Assembly: GCA_041687395.1 (NCBI GenBank)
Contig: JAWLCA010000002.1
Location: 1 to 64,000 of the forward strand
DNA: 64,000 bases
Direction: 5' to 3'
Source of the DNA: JAWLCA01 sp041687395
GTDB taxonomy: Bacteria; Pseudomonadota; Alphaproteobacteria; Rhodobacterales; Rhodobacteraceae
Shown: one piece after another, positions 15,120-24,387 of the stretch
Numbering within the stretch: position 1 is the stretch's first letter
Layout of the letters: every line of letters begins with the position of its first letter
Notes under the pieces: model-generated
The model's database searches: none
What the model saw: only the letters and a program-made list of their open reading frames with translations
Told to the model about the DNA's origin: nothing
Made by a program: the position numbers and the translations under genes

Positions 15120-16808
15120 GTGAGCCGGTCGCCGGCCGCATTTCAAGTGGCCATCGTCGGCGGTGGCCCGCGTGGCCTTGCTGCCAACGAGGCCTTGGTG
15201 GCGCGGCGCGTCTCAGGAGCCCGCCTTGCCCTGACGGTGTTCGAGCCGTTCGCAACGCCCGGCGCCGGCCCCCATCATGACCCGGCCCAGACCGCCCTCA
15301 ACCGGCTGAACATCCCCGTGCGCGAGGTCGAGCTGCCGCCGTCGCCAGTCGGGGGAATCGGGCGCTTCGCGGAGTGGGCGAACGGTGCGTTGCCGGACTG
15401 CGGCGCCGACGACTTCCCCGCCCGCGCAGACCTTGGACGGTATCTGGACGAACGGTGGTCCGCGCTTCGCCGCTCCCTGCCCGATGGCGTGACGCTGCAC
15501 CTCGTTCCTTACGCGGTCACTGCGGCGGCGCGCGGCGAAAGCGGCTGGAGGCTTACGGCCGGGCCGGAGCAACACGGCCCTTTTGGCCAGGTGGCGCTTT
15601 GCCTCGGGCATCAGCCGGTTCGCCCGGATCCGCAGTTGCGGCGCTGGCGCGACCATGTCGGTCGGTGCGGCGCGACGTTGATGCACGCGTATCCCAGCGC
15701 CGACCTGTGCGAGGCGGCCGCGGGCTGGCGGGGCCGCACCGTCGCGATCCGCGGCCTGGCACTGAGCATGATCGATGTGATGCGCGTCCTCACAGTCGGC
15801 CTTGGCGGACGCTTTGAGGACGCACCGGGGGCTGGCAAGTTGCGTTACTGCCGGTCGGGCCGCGAACCGGCGCGAATTCTGCCGTTTTCGCTTGACGGGA
15901 TCCCGCCCGCGCCGAAACCGGCGGATGCGGTGCTCGACGCGGTCTATGACCTGCGCGGGTATGAGGTGGAGGAGGTCAGGGCCGCGCTGGCGCAGGCCGT
16001 CACGCTAGCACCGGATGCGGCGCTGGATGTACTCGCACAAGTGTTGGCGCGCACCTGCGGCCGGGTGCTGACGGGTCTGGGCCTCGCCGGTGGTGCGACA
16101 GCAGCGGCCGAGTGGATTCGGGTGGAGATAGAGGGGCCCTCGGGCGAGCACGCCGCGATGGACCGCCCGCCGGCCGAAATCCTTGCAGGCTTCCTTGACA
16201 TGGCGCAGGGCCTCCGGGTCCCGTCGGCGGGCTATGCGACCGGGCAAGTCTGGCGCAAACTTCAGGACGTGCTGCGAGAGGTCTTCGATCAGGCGCAGGT
16301 GCCGCCAGAGACGGCTTCGGCGCTGGTCGGTTTCGACGAGGGGATGAAGCGCTACTCCTACGGCCCGCCTGCGCACTCTGCGGCCGAGATGCTGGCGCTG
16401 ATCGAGGACGGGTTGCTGGACCTGCGGGCCGTGGACGACCCCGACATCCGGCTGGTCGATGAGGGCTGGTTGCTGAGTGCCGACAGCGGTGAAGCGGCCG
16501 CGTCGGTGATGATCGATGCGGTGCTGGCCGCGCCCGATCTGGACCGCTGCTCGGCCCCGCTGGTGGCGCAGTTGCGCGAGCAGGGGCATCTGTTCCCGGT
16601 CGCCGAAAAGCTGGGGGCCAGGGTTTCGGCGACAGGCCGGGTGCTGGACCACAAGGGCAGGGTCGTCCCCGGCCTGTCGCTTATGGGCCGGCTGGCGATC
16701 GGCAGCATCATCGCCGCAGACTCCGTCAACGACTGTTTCGGCATCGTGACCGCGCATTGGGCGGATGCCGTTTTGCGAGCGGCAGATCAGGGCGTAGCGG
16801 CTGGTTAG
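15120..16808 (+). CDS. FAD/NAD(P)-binding domain protein
   Basis: A 562-aa cytoplasmic flavoprotein-like enzyme. The N-terminal dinucleotide-binding fold reads VAIVGGGPRGLAANEAL (from residue 10), with a second Rossmann-like element RTVAIRGLALSMIDVMRVL. The C-terminal half ends in PGLSLMGRLAIGSIIAADSVND, typical of the NAD_binding_9 group. The gene starts at GTG 15120 with GGGAAG upstream; GTG 15147 is an alternative. The substrate is unknown; related proteins hydroxylate amines or act in siderophore metabolism. The metal ATPase gene begins 73 bases downstream on the same strand. Confidence 0.82.
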   Translation: MSRSPAAFQVAIVGGGPRGLAANEALVARRVSGARLALTVFEPFATPGAGPHHDPAQTALNRLNIPVREVELPPSPVGGIGRFAEWANGALPDCGADDFPARADLGRYLDERWSALRRSLPDGVTLHLVPYAVTAAARGESGWRLTAGPEQHGPFGQVALCLGHQPVRPDPQLRRWRDHVGRCGATLMHAYPSADLCEAAAGWRGRTVAIRGLALSMIDVMRVLTVGLGGRFEDAPGAGKLRYCRSGREPARILPFSLDGIPPAPKPADAVLDAVYDLRGYEVEEVRAALAQAVTLAPDAALDVLAQVLARTCGRVLTGLGLAGGATAAAEWIRVEIEGPSGEHAAMDRPPAEILAGFLDMAQGLRVPSAGYATGQVWRKLQDVLREVFDQAQVPPETASALVGFDEGMKRYSYGPPAHSAAEMLALIEDGLLDLRAVDDPDIRLVDEGWLLSADSGEAAASVMIDAVLAAPDLDRCSAPLVAQLREQGHLFPVAEKLGARVSATGRVLDHKGRVVPGLSLMGRLAIGSIIAADSVNDCFGIVTAHWADAVLRAADQGVAAG

Positions 16809-16881
16809 TGCGACGTTTGCGACGTGATTGCCGCACATGCGAATACGGGGGGTGACCCCCGATGCGGGAAGCAGCTAGAAG

Positions 16882-18855
16882 GTGCCCTGTACCGGCAGCC
16901 AGTCCTTTGGGACGATGCAACCGAAAGTGCCTCACGTGCCCCACGACCACAGCCCTTCTGCAAACGAGACGCCCACGCACGATAGCGAATTCACCGATCT
17001 GCTGCTGACGGCGATCACCGTCGTCGGCATGGTGGTCGGTGCGGTGGCCTATCTGATGGGCCAGTCCCATATCGCCAATGCGGGCTTCATCGCCGTCTAT
17101 CTGGCCGGTGGGTTGCCTGCAACGGCCCGCGCCCTGACCAGCCTTTGGCAGGAGCGGATCCTGGATATCGACCTGCTGATGGTGATCGCCGCCATCGCGG
17201 CGGCCGCCGTCGGTGCCCCGATGGAGGGGGCGGTGCTGCTGACGCTGTTCAGCATGTCCACCACGCTGGAACACCGCGCGATGGGGCGCGCGCGGCGGGC
17301 AGTCGAGGCGCTGATGGAGTTGCGCCCCGATACCGCGCTGATGCGGCGGGGGGAGGACGTGGTCGAGGTGTCCTCGGGGTCGTTGCAGCCGGGCGACGTG
17401 GTGATCCTGCGTCCCGGCGCGCGCGTCCCGGTGGATGGCGAGATCATCGTGGGCGAGGGGTCGCTGGACGAGGCCACGATCACCGGAGAGTCGATGCCGG
17501 TGCACAAGAAGCCCGGCGCGCAGGCCTTCGAGGCGACGGTGAACCTCAACGCCGTGCTGGAAATGCGGGTCACGCGCGGCACCGGGGAAAGCACCGTCGC
17601 GCGGATGATCAAGCTGGTGACCGAAGCGCAGGCCGCGCGCGCACCGTCGGAACGTTTCAGCGAATGGTTTGGTCAGCGCTACACGGTGGCCGTGCTGGTC
17701 GGCTCGATCGTGGCCTTCGGGGTGTTCCTGTGGCTGGGGCGCGAGACGCAGGATGCGCTGTATCGCGCGGCCACGCTGCTGGTCGCGGCCAGTCCTTGCG
17801 CGATCGTCATTTCGGTTCCGGCGGCGATCCTGTCGGGCTTGTCGGCGGCGGCTCGCGGCGGGGTACTGTTCAAGGGCGGCGCCGCGCTGGAAACGCTGGC
17901 GGCCGTGCGGGCATTCGCCTTCGACAAGACCGGAACCCTGACCACCGGCCGCGCCGAGGTCGTTCGCGTGGTGCCGATCACGATGCCAGAGGACGAATTT
18001 CTTGCCCGCCTTGCCGGGCTGGAGGCGCATTCCGAACACCCCATTGCCGACGCGATCCGCCGTGAAGTGGCGGAGCGGGGGATCACGCCTGTCACCGTTG
18101 CCGACGCCAAGGCGTTTCCCAGCGAAGGGATCGTCGGGGAAGATGGCGCGTCGCCGATCTGGGCGGGCAATCCGCGCATGGCGGCACGGATGGGCGCGGA
18201 TCTGCACCTGCCGAAACTGGCGGATCTGGTGTCCGAGTCCCAGACGGTCGTGTTTCTGGGGCGGGGAGATCGCGTCCTGGGGGCTGTGAGCGTCGCGGAT
18301 CAGCCGAGGGAAAGTTCTGCCGCAGCGCTGAAAGCGCTTCGCGAGGCCGGGGTGGCAGAGATCGCCATGATGACTGGTGACCGGCGGCCTGTGGCCGAGC
18401 GCATCGGGGCAGAACTCGGGCTGCGGCCAGACGAGATCCACGCCGACCTACTGGCCGCGGACAAGGTCGACCTGATCAGCAGTATCGCCGCCCGCGGGAA
18501 GGTGGCCTTTGTGGGTGACGGGGTGAACGATGCCGCCGCGCTTGCCCGCGCGGACGTGGGCATCGCCATGGGTGCTGCGGGCAGCGAGGTGGCGCTGCAG
18601 GCCGCCGACGTGGCGCTTCTTTCCGAGGACATGACCCAACTGGCCGAGGCGCACCGGCTGGCCCGGCGGACGGCGCGGATCATCCGGCAGAACCTGATCT
18701 TTGCCATGGGGGCGATGGTGGTGCTGGTGACGGGCGCGCTGTTCTTCGAACTGCCGCTGCCGCTGGCCGTGATCGGCCACGAGGGGGGCACCGTGCTCGT
18801 GGTGTTGAACGGCCTGCGGCTGCTGACCGATCCGATCCGCAAGGCCGCAGGCTGA
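16882..18855 (+). CDS. Heavy-metal P1B-4 type ATPase (Co/Fe/Ni efflux class)
   Basis: A 657-aa inner-membrane ATPase that pumps a transition metal. Hallmarks: ATITGESMPVHKK (actuator domain), SPC at about residue 304 in the metal-site helix instead of CPC, DKTGTLT with the phosphorylated Asp348, GDGVNDAAALA hinge, and HEGGT at about residue 633. SPC plus HEGGT defines the P1B-4 subgroup, linked to Co2+, Fe2+ or Ni2+ export. The N-terminus has no CxxC metal-binding domain, only a few histidines (HVPHDH). The start is either GTG 16882 or ATG 16915. It is convergent with the acyl-CoA synthetase gene, four bases away. No metal regulator is adjacent. Confidence 0.9.
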   Translation: MPCTGSQSFGTMQPKVPHVPHDHSPSANETPTHDSEFTDLLLTAITVVGMVVGAVAYLMGQSHIANAGFIAVYLAGGLPATARALTSLWQERILDIDLLMVIAAIAAAAVGAPMEGAVLLTLFSMSTTLEHRAMGRARRAVEALMELRPDTALMRRGEDVVEVSSGSLQPGDVVILRPGARVPVDGEIIVGEGSLDEATITGESMPVHKKPGAQAFEATVNLNAVLEMRVTRGTGESTVARMIKLVTEAQAARAPSERFSEWFGQRYTVAVLVGSIVAFGVFLWLGRETQDALYRAATLLVAASPCAIVISVPAAILSGLSAAARGGVLFKGGAALETLAAVRAFAFDKTGTLTTGRAEVVRVVPITMPEDEFLARLAGLEAHSEHPIADAIRREVAERGITPVTVADAKAFPSEGIVGEDGASPIWAGNPRMAARMGADLHLPKLADLVSESQTVVFLGRGDRVLGAVSVADQPRESSAAALKALREAGVAEIAMMTGDRRPVAERIGAELGLRPDEIHADLLAADKVDLISSIAARGKVAFVGDGVNDAAALARADVGIAMGAAGSEVALQAADVALLSEDMTQLAEAHRLARRTARIIRQNLIFAMGAMVVLVTGALFFELPLPLAVIGHEGGTVLVVLNGLRLLTDPIRKAAG

Positions 18856-18859
18856 CACC

Positions 18860-20464
18860 CTATCCGGCGCTGTCAGGCCACTGGCCGCGCGCCTGAAGCT
18901 CCTCGCGGATCATCTTCTTGGTGATCTTGCCATAGGCCGATTTGGGCAGCGCCTCCCAGAACACCACCGTCCGCGGCACCTTGTACCGCGCGATCCGGCT
19001 GCCCAGCCATGCCAGCAACGCCTCTGCATCCGGCGTCGTGCCTTCCCGCGGGACGCAGACGGCAAGGCCGACCTCGCCCCAGACCGGATCCGGTGCGCCG
19101 ACCACCGCCACTTCAGAGATGTCGGGGTGGGTCAGCAGCTTTTCCTCGATCTCGCGCGGGTAGATGTTCGACCCGCCAGAGATGTACATGTCCGATGCGC
19201 GCCCGGTCAGGTAGACGAAGCCCTGGTCGTCCATGTGGCCCAAGTCGCCGGTCAGAAACCAGCCGTTGCGAAAGCTCTTTCTGTTTGCGTCCGCGTTATC
19301 GAAGTAGCCGGCAAAGACCGCCGGACCGATCACCGCGATCTCTCCGGTCTCGCCCGGCGCCACCTCGTCGCCCTTTTCGTTCTGGATCTGAACCTGCATG
19401 CCGGTGCGGGCGAAGCCGCAGGTGCCGATCCGCATGCGGTCGTCATCGATGTGGTGATGGGCCGGCGGCAGGACGGTGATGTTGCCGGTGACCTCCCCTA
19501 ACCCGAAATACTGAACAAGAACGGGGCCCAGCTTTTCCAGCGCGCGGATCTGGTCGGCGCGGTACATCGGCGCGCCGGCGTAGATGACGTAGCGCAGGCT
19601 GGAGTGGTCGTGCTGGTCCACCGCGGGATGCTCCACCAGCAGCTTGACGATGGTCGGCACGGTGAATGCATTGGTCACGCGCCATTTCTCGATCAGCGCC
19701 CAGACCTCGGCCGGGTCGAACTTCTCGCCCCCGGGCAGGATGGTCTTCACACTGTGGGCCACCTGCGCCAACTGATGGATACCCGCCCCATGCGACAGCG
19801 GCGCGACGACGATCGAGGCATCGCCCGGCCCCGTCCCGGGCATCAGGTCGCACAGGTGGTTGGTGACGACAAAAGCCAGTTGCCCATGGGTCAGCATCGC
19901 CGCTTTGGGCCGGCCTGTCGTGCCCGAGGTGAAGAAGAACCACGCCGGATCGTCGCGCTGCACGGCAACCGGCACGGGCGTCTGGCCCATGTGCCTGGCG
20001 ACGATCGCTTCGTAATCCTCGGCGAAGGCGGTCTTGCCGATGGCGACGGTGAAGCCGATCTGACCAGCGCAGGCTTCGGCATGCCCGGCAAACCGGGCGC
20101 CACAGATCAGCCCGCGCGCTTGCGACGAGCCAGCAAGCCATGCGACCTCTTCCGGCGACTGCCGGAAGTTTGCGGGCACCCAGACCGCACCCACGCGTAA
20201 GCAGGCGAACATCGCCTCGAACATCTGGTTGCAGTTGGCAGACTGGACAAGGATCCGGTCGCCCTTTTGCACCCCGAAGTCGTGCACCAGCGCATGGGCA
20301 AAGGCCGTCGACCGCGCCTCGATCTCGGCCCAGGTCCAAGTGGAGTCGCCCCAGACAAAGCCTATCTGATCCCCGTGCCTGCGGGCGCTATCGGTCAGGA
20401 ACTGCGACAGGTTCATCACCCGGGTGGAGATCGGCGTCACCCCCTGCGACAGATCGATGGTCAT
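18860..20464 (-). CDS. Acyl-CoA synthetase / AMP-forming ligase
   Basis: A 534-aa adenylate-forming enzyme that activates a carboxylic acid with ATP and CoA. Motifs: FFFTSGTTGRPKAAMLTHGQ (P-loop), YFGLGEVTG, GWFLTGDLGHMD, and the C-terminal lysine in SAYGKITKK. The acid is unknown. The first codons overlap the stop of the IclR regulator gene (20461-20464), so both are read from the same promoter at about 21.4 kb. It is divergent from a TRAP transporter and an SDR dehydrogenase, which suggests import, oxidation and CoA activation of one organic acid (inference). Confidence 0.9.
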   Translation of the reverse strand: MTIDLSQGVTPISTRVMNLSQFLTDSARRHGDQIGFVWGDSTWTWAEIEARSTAFAHALVHDFGVQKGDRILVQSANCNQMFEAMFACLRVGAVWVPANFRQSPEEVAWLAGSSQARGLICGARFAGHAEACAGQIGFTVAIGKTAFAEDYEAIVARHMGQTPVPVAVQRDDPAWFFFTSGTTGRPKAAMLTHGQLAFVVTNHLCDLMPGTGPGDASIVVAPLSHGAGIHQLAQVAHSVKTILPGGEKFDPAEVWALIEKWRVTNAFTVPTIVKLLVEHPAVDQHDHSSLRYVIYAGAPMYRADQIRALEKLGPVLVQYFGLGEVTGNITVLPPAHHHIDDDRMRIGTCGFARTGMQVQIQNEKGDEVAPGETGEIAVIGPAVFAGYFDNADANRKSFRNGWFLTGDLGHMDDQGFVYLTGRASDMYISGGSNIYPREIEEKLLTHPDISEVAVVGAPDPVWGEVGLAVCVPREGTTPDAEALLAWLGSRIARYKVPRTVVFWEALPKSAYGKITKKMIREELQARGQWPDSAG

Positions 20465-21387
20465 TTGTCCCTCCTTTCCGCCTTGGCCGTCCGGCTCTCG
20501 TGGGTTTGCGCCAGGCGTTTCTCGATTTCTGCGGCCTCTGCCTTCAGCCGCGCGACAAGTTCCGCGCGGCGCGGCGGTTTCATCCGGCTTTCAACGGCGG
20601 CCAGAGACACTGCCCCGGCTAGGGTGCCGTCAGGCCCATGCAGCGCGATGCCGATGCCCCACGAATCCTCAAAGATCAGGCCGGGGTTCAGCGCGTAACC
20701 CTCGCCCCGCGTGCGGGCGACGCAATCGCGCAGGACTGCGGGCGGCAGCTTCGGATAGTTTTCGTGCAGGATTTTGGTATTGGCGTTCAGCGCTGCCTCG
20801 ACATCGGCATCCGGAAGGGCAGCCAGCATCGCCAGCGACCCGGCACCGACGCCCAGGGGGTGCTCCGCGCCCGGCATCAGCGCATAGGTGCGGATCGGGT
20901 GGGGGCCATCCTCGCGGTGCAGGCAGACCGCGGAAGCCCCGCGCCGGACCGAGACGAAAGCGGCATCCCCCGTCTCGCGCGCCAGGCGCTGCAGGCTGTC
21001 CATGGCGAGTGACACCAGCCCGTTCCTGCCCTGCGCCTGCGTGCCCAGCACGAAGGCTTGTGCCCCCAGGTGATAGGACCGCGTCGCCCCGTCCTGCTCC
21101 ACCAGCCCGGACCGTATCAGGGCCAGCAACAACCGGCGCACCGTGGCCTTGTTCAGCCCCGACCGGGCGACCAGTTCGGACAGGGCGATTCCAGCGGCGG
21201 AGTGGCGCCCGATAAGCCCCAGAAGCGCCAGGGCACGGTCCACGCTTTGCGCGCCGCTGAGCGGTGGATGGCCGTTCCGAAGTTCCACGATATGAACCTT
21301 TGCCTTGCCGATCCGGCGGAAACCCGCGCCGAACACGGAACCACTCTGATTTTCCCGGCGCTGATTGACAAGTTCTTCTTGTAACAT
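20461..21387 (-). CDS. IclR-family transcriptional regulator
   Basis: A 308-aa regulator. The N-terminal winged helix begins at about residue 47 (SVDRALALLGLIGRH, then LNKATVRRLLLAL). The effector-binding domain follows, with RLARETGDAAFVSVRRG, HPLGVGAGSLAML and GYALNPGLIFEDSWGIGIAL. About 45 residues precede the usual IclR start, so a later GTG start (near 21288) is possible, although the ATG at 21387 is the first. It probably controls the divergent TRAP operon and its own operon in response to the imported acid. Confidence 0.88.
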   Translation of the reverse strand: MLQEELVNQRRENQSGSVFGAGFRRIGKAKVHIVELRNGHPPLSGAQSVDRALALLGLIGRHSAAGIALSELVARSGLNKATVRRLLLALIRSGLVEQDGATRSYHLGAQAFVLGTQAQGRNGLVSLAMDSLQRLARETGDAAFVSVRRGASAVCLHREDGPHPIRTYALMPGAEHPLGVGAGSLAMLAALPDADVEAALNANTKILHENYPKLPPAVLRDCVARTRGEGYALNPGLIFEDSWGIGIALHGPDGTLAGAVSLAAVESRMKPPRRAELVARLKAEAAEIEKRLAQTHESRTAKAERRDK

Positions 21388-21430
21388 GCCCTGTTTTGCG
21401 GTCCATCATGTGGACGCGTGCCGTGCAAAA
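21368..21430. promoter_or_regulatory. Inverted repeats at the IclR/TRAP divergent promoter
   Basis: Two symmetrical sites lie here. ACAAG-N5-CTTGT is at 21368-21382, overlapping the first IclR codons. GTCCA-N5-TGGAC is at 21401-21415, flanked by TTTTGC (21394) and GCAAAA (21425). They sit between the divergent genes and are candidates for IclR operators. Confidence 0.4.
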
Positions 21431-21488
21431 TCTCGGCGCCGACCGGATGCCCCGGACAGAGGGCAGGAGTGATGAGGAGGATGACGAG

Positions 21489-22493
21489 ATGAAATTCGCC
21501 AGATTCAACGGCGTCGCGTTGGCCGCGGTGGTTGCCGGCAGCCTGACGCTTGGCGCGGCGGCGGCAGAGACCCTGCGCCTGTCGCACAACACCGGGGACA
21601 CGACCACCTGGCACCAGGGGGCCGAGAAGTTCGGCGAACTTCTGGCCGAAAAGACCGGCGGAGAACTTGAGGTTCGGGTATTCCCCAACGCGCAGCTTTC
21701 TGGCGGCGACCAGATGCGCCAGGCCGAGATGGTCGGGCGCGGCGCACTTGATCTCGTGGTGACCTCTGCGATCAACGTGACGCCGCTGGTGCCCGAGATG
21801 GCGGTGTTCTCGCTGCCCTATCTCTATGCCAACTACGATCAGGTCGACGCGACCACCCAGGGCGCGCCGGCAGAACTGCTGTCCAACATCCTGCTCGAAA
21901 AGGGCATCGTCGTCCTGGCCTGGGGTGAGAACGGGTTCCGCGAGGTGACGAACAACACCCGTCCGATCCGCTCGCCCGAAGACATGCGCGGGCTGAACAT
22001 GCGCGTGGCAGGTCCGATGTACATCGACGTGATGAACGCGCTGGGCGCCAACCCGCAGCAGATGCAGTGGGGCGAAACCATGTCGGCGCTACAGCAGGGC
22101 GTCGTGGACGGGCAGGAAAACCCGATCGGCGCGGTGATCATCCCGCAGCAGGTCTACGAGGTGCAGAAATATCTTACGGCCTGGCACTATTCCTATGACC
22201 CGGTATTCCTGGGCATCTCCAAGGCCAAGTGGGATAGCTACGATGCCGACATGCAGGCCAAGGTGCGTGAGGCGGCGCAGGAGGCGATGGCCTACCAGCG
22301 CCAGATCACGCGCGAGGGCACGGCCAAGGGCATCGACTTTCTGCGCGAAAAGGGCATGGAGGTCTATGAGCCGACGGCCGAGGAACTGGAAGCCTTCCGC
22401 GCGGCCACCCAGCCCGCCTTTGACCAGTGGGCAGAGCGTGTGGGCCCCGAGATCGTGAACGCCTTTCAGGAAGCGATCGCCGCGACAAACTGA
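21489..22493 (+). CDS. TRAP transporter substrate-binding protein (DctP family)
   Basis: A 334-aa periplasmic binding protein that delivers a carboxylate to the QM permease. The signal peptide covers about residues 1-26 (ending GAAAAE). The mature protein starts LRLSHNTGDTTTWHQGAEKF, with the DctP signatures ALDLVVTSAINV, FREVTNNTRPIRSPEDMRGL (substrate arginine region) and QWGETMSALQQGVVDGQENP. GAGGAGGATGACGAG supplies a strong ribosome-binding site. A GC-rich hairpin follows 15 bases after the stop. The substrate cannot be named. Confidence 0.93.
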   Translation: MKFARFNGVALAAVVAGSLTLGAAAAETLRLSHNTGDTTTWHQGAEKFGELLAEKTGGELEVRVFPNAQLSGGDQMRQAEMVGRGALDLVVTSAINVTPLVPEMAVFSLPYLYANYDQVDATTQGAPAELLSNILLEKGIVVLAWGENGFREVTNNTRPIRSPEDMRGLNMRVAGPMYIDVMNALGANPQQMQWGETMSALQQGVVDGQENPIGAVIIPQQVYEVQKYLTAWHYSYDPVFLGISKAKWDSYDADMQAKVREAAQEAMAYQRQITREGTAKGIDFLREKGMEVYEPTAEELEAFRAATQPAFDQWAERVGPEIVNAFQEAIAATN

Positions 22494-22508
22494 TCCGGAC
22501 CAATGATT

Positions 22509-22531
22509 GGCGCGGCCCCGCGGGCCGCGCC
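22509..22531 (+). promoter_or_regulatory. Intercistronic hairpin between dctP and dctQ
   Basis: A perfect 10-bp stem GGCGCGGCCC / GGGCCGCGCC with a three-base loop, between the stop of the binding-protein gene and the permease genes. It has only TTT shortly after. Such hairpins can stabilise the upstream message or cause partial termination, giving more binding protein than permease. Confidence 0.65.
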
Positions 22532-22553
22532 GCTGCCTTTCGACGGGGGCGTC

Positions 22554-23039
22554 ATGGCGTTCATCCTGCGCGACGCGGAAAAAATCATCTGCGCGATCCT
22601 TTTCCTTGGCATGACCCTTCTGGGCTTTGCCAATGTCGTCGTGCGCTACGGCACCAACCTCTCGCTGGCGGCGACCGAGGAACTGCTCACCAACGGCTTC
22701 CTTCTGCTTACCGTTTTCGGCGCGGCGCTGGCAGCCCGGCGGGGCGAGCATCTGGCGGTCACGCTGGTGCATGACATGTTGCCGCGCGTGCTTTGGGTTC
22801 CTGTCCTGCTGCTCTCGGTCGCGTTGTCGCTGGGCTTGTTGGCGATGTCGGCGTGGTTCTCGTGGGAATCCCTTGCCAACCTGTATGGCAACCGGATGCG
22901 ATCCTATGCGCTGGGTATTCCGGCCTGGTATTATCAGGCGGCAGTGCCTTTCGGCTTCGCCCTGATCATCCTGCGGTATCTGCAACATTCGATCGAGGTT
23001 CTGCGCGGTCGCGCGACCCGAGAGATCCCCGATGTCTGA
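22554..23039 (+). CDS. TRAP transporter small permease (DctQ family)
   Basis: A 161-aa membrane protein with four helices, the usual DctQ architecture: FLGMTLLGFANVVVRYG in the first helix, EELLTNGFLLLTVFGAALAA in the second, RRGEHLAVTLV between, and AWYYQAAVPFGFALIILRYL in the last. The ATG at 22554 with GGGGGC upstream is preferred over ATG 22503, because the longer frame would run through the intercistronic hairpin. The last eight bases overlap the dctM gene. Confidence 0.9.
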   Translation: MAFILRDAEKIICAILFLGMTLLGFANVVVRYGTNLSLAATEELLTNGFLLLTVFGAALAARRGEHLAVTLVHDMLPRVLWVPVLLLSVALSLGLLAMSAWFSWESLANLYGNRMRSYALGIPAWYYQAAVPFGFALIILRYLQHSIEVLRGRATREIPDV

Positions 23040-24363
23040 CCTTCTCGGCATTTCCGCCGGCACCGAGATGGTCATCGTGTTCTTCCTGCTCCTCGCGCTG
23101 CGGGTGCCGGTCGCCTTCTCGCTCGGGCTGTCGGCGATGTATGCGATGTGGCAGATCGGCTTCGGCCTCGAACTCGCGGGCGATCTGATCGCGACGGGCA
23201 TCACGAAATTCTCGCTTCTGGCGATCCCGTTCTTCATTCTGGCCGGAACGCTGATGGGTTCGCTGGGGATTGCCGAGCGGATGATCCGCTTCTTCCGCGC
23301 ATTGGTGGGCGGGCTGCCCGGCGGCATGGGTGTGGTGGGCACCGTCGTTTGCCTGTTCTGGGGCGCGGTGAGCGGATCCGGCCCCGCCTCGGTCGCCGCG
23401 ATCGGGCCGATGCTGATCAAGGGAATGGAGCAGGACGGCTACGATCGCGCCTATGCCGCAGGACTGGTCTGCACCGGTGCCGCGCTGTCGATCGTGATTC
23501 CGCCCTCTATCGGGTTGGTGATCTACGGGGTGATCGCCGAAACCTCGATCTCGCAACTGTTCATTGCGGCGATCATTCCGGGCGTGTTCATGGGTCTGAC
23601 GATGCTGGTGGTGCTGCCCTTTGCCCGCCGCCGGGGGGCACCGGTCGGCAGCCCGAGCCTTGAGGCGCTGATCGCGGATCCGCACGTGGGCGAGCCGCAG
23701 GGCCGCCGTCTTTGGCTGACCTTCCGAGACAGCTTCTGGGGCCTGATGACCCCGGTGGTGATTCTGGGCGGAATCTACTCCGGTATCTTCACTCCGACCG
23801 AGGCCGCGCTGGTCGCCACGGTCTACGCGCTGGCCGTGGGCGGTCTGGCCTACCGCACGCTGACGCTGCGTCGGCTTTACGATGCGCTGGGGGATGCGGC
23901 CGCGTCTTCGGCCGTGGTGATGCTGGTGGTGGCCTATGCCAGCCTGTTCGGGTGGGTCGTGACGGTCGACGATCTGGTTGGCAGCTATTCCCGTGCGCTT
24001 CTGGGCCTCAGCAGCAACGAATGGGTGATCCTGGCTGTGATCGTGCTGATCCTGCTGCTGGCCGGCATGTTCATGGATGCCGTCACGGTCATGTTCATCT
24101 CGCTGCCGATCTTCCTGCCGGTGGTGCGCGAACTGGGCTGGGACCCGGTCTGGTTCGGGGTGCTGATGATGGTCAACCTCGCCATCGGGTTGATCACGCC
24201 GCCGGTGGGGATCAACCTGTACGTCGCCGCGAACGTCACGCGGCTGTCGATCGAGCAGGTGGCGCGGGGGTCCGTGCCGTTCCTGCTGGCAAGCCTCGTC
24301 GGTCTCGCGGTGATCGCGGCGGTGCCGTCGATGTCGCAAATTCTGGTGGACTGGCTGCGCTGA
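23032..24363 (+). CDS. TRAP transporter large permease (DctM family)
   Basis: A 443-aa integral membrane protein with about twelve helices, forming the ion-coupled transport channel. Family motifs: LLAIPFFILAGTLMGSLGIA, FWGAVSGSGPASVAAIGPML, IPPSIGLVIYGVIAETSI and NLAIGLITPPVGINLYVAAN. It overlaps dctQ by eight bases, so the two are coupled. The operon continues with the SDR dehydrogenase 24 bases downstream. Confidence 0.93.
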   Translation: MSDLLGISAGTEMVIVFFLLLALRVPVAFSLGLSAMYAMWQIGFGLELAGDLIATGITKFSLLAIPFFILAGTLMGSLGIAERMIRFFRALVGGLPGGMGVVGTVVCLFWGAVSGSGPASVAAIGPMLIKGMEQDGYDRAYAAGLVCTGAALSIVIPPSIGLVIYGVIAETSISQLFIAAIIPGVFMGLTMLVVLPFARRRGAPVGSPSLEALIADPHVGEPQGRRLWLTFRDSFWGLMTPVVILGGIYSGIFTPTEAALVATVYALAVGGLAYRTLTLRRLYDALGDAAASSAVVMLVVAYASLFGWVVTVDDLVGSYSRALLGLSSNEWVILAVIVLILLLAGMFMDAVTVMFISLPIFLPVVRELGWDPVWFGVLMMVNLAIGLITPPVGINLYVAANVTRLSIEQVARGSVPFLLASLVGLAVIAAVPSMSQILVDWLR

Positions 24364-24387
24364 ACGGCGGTCGGGAAAGGAGACGTC

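Noticed and set aside
16882..18855. Copper- or zinc-ATPase annotation (CopA/ZntA)
   Set aside because: The metal-site helix has SPC rather than CPC, and HEGGT marks the P1B-4 group.
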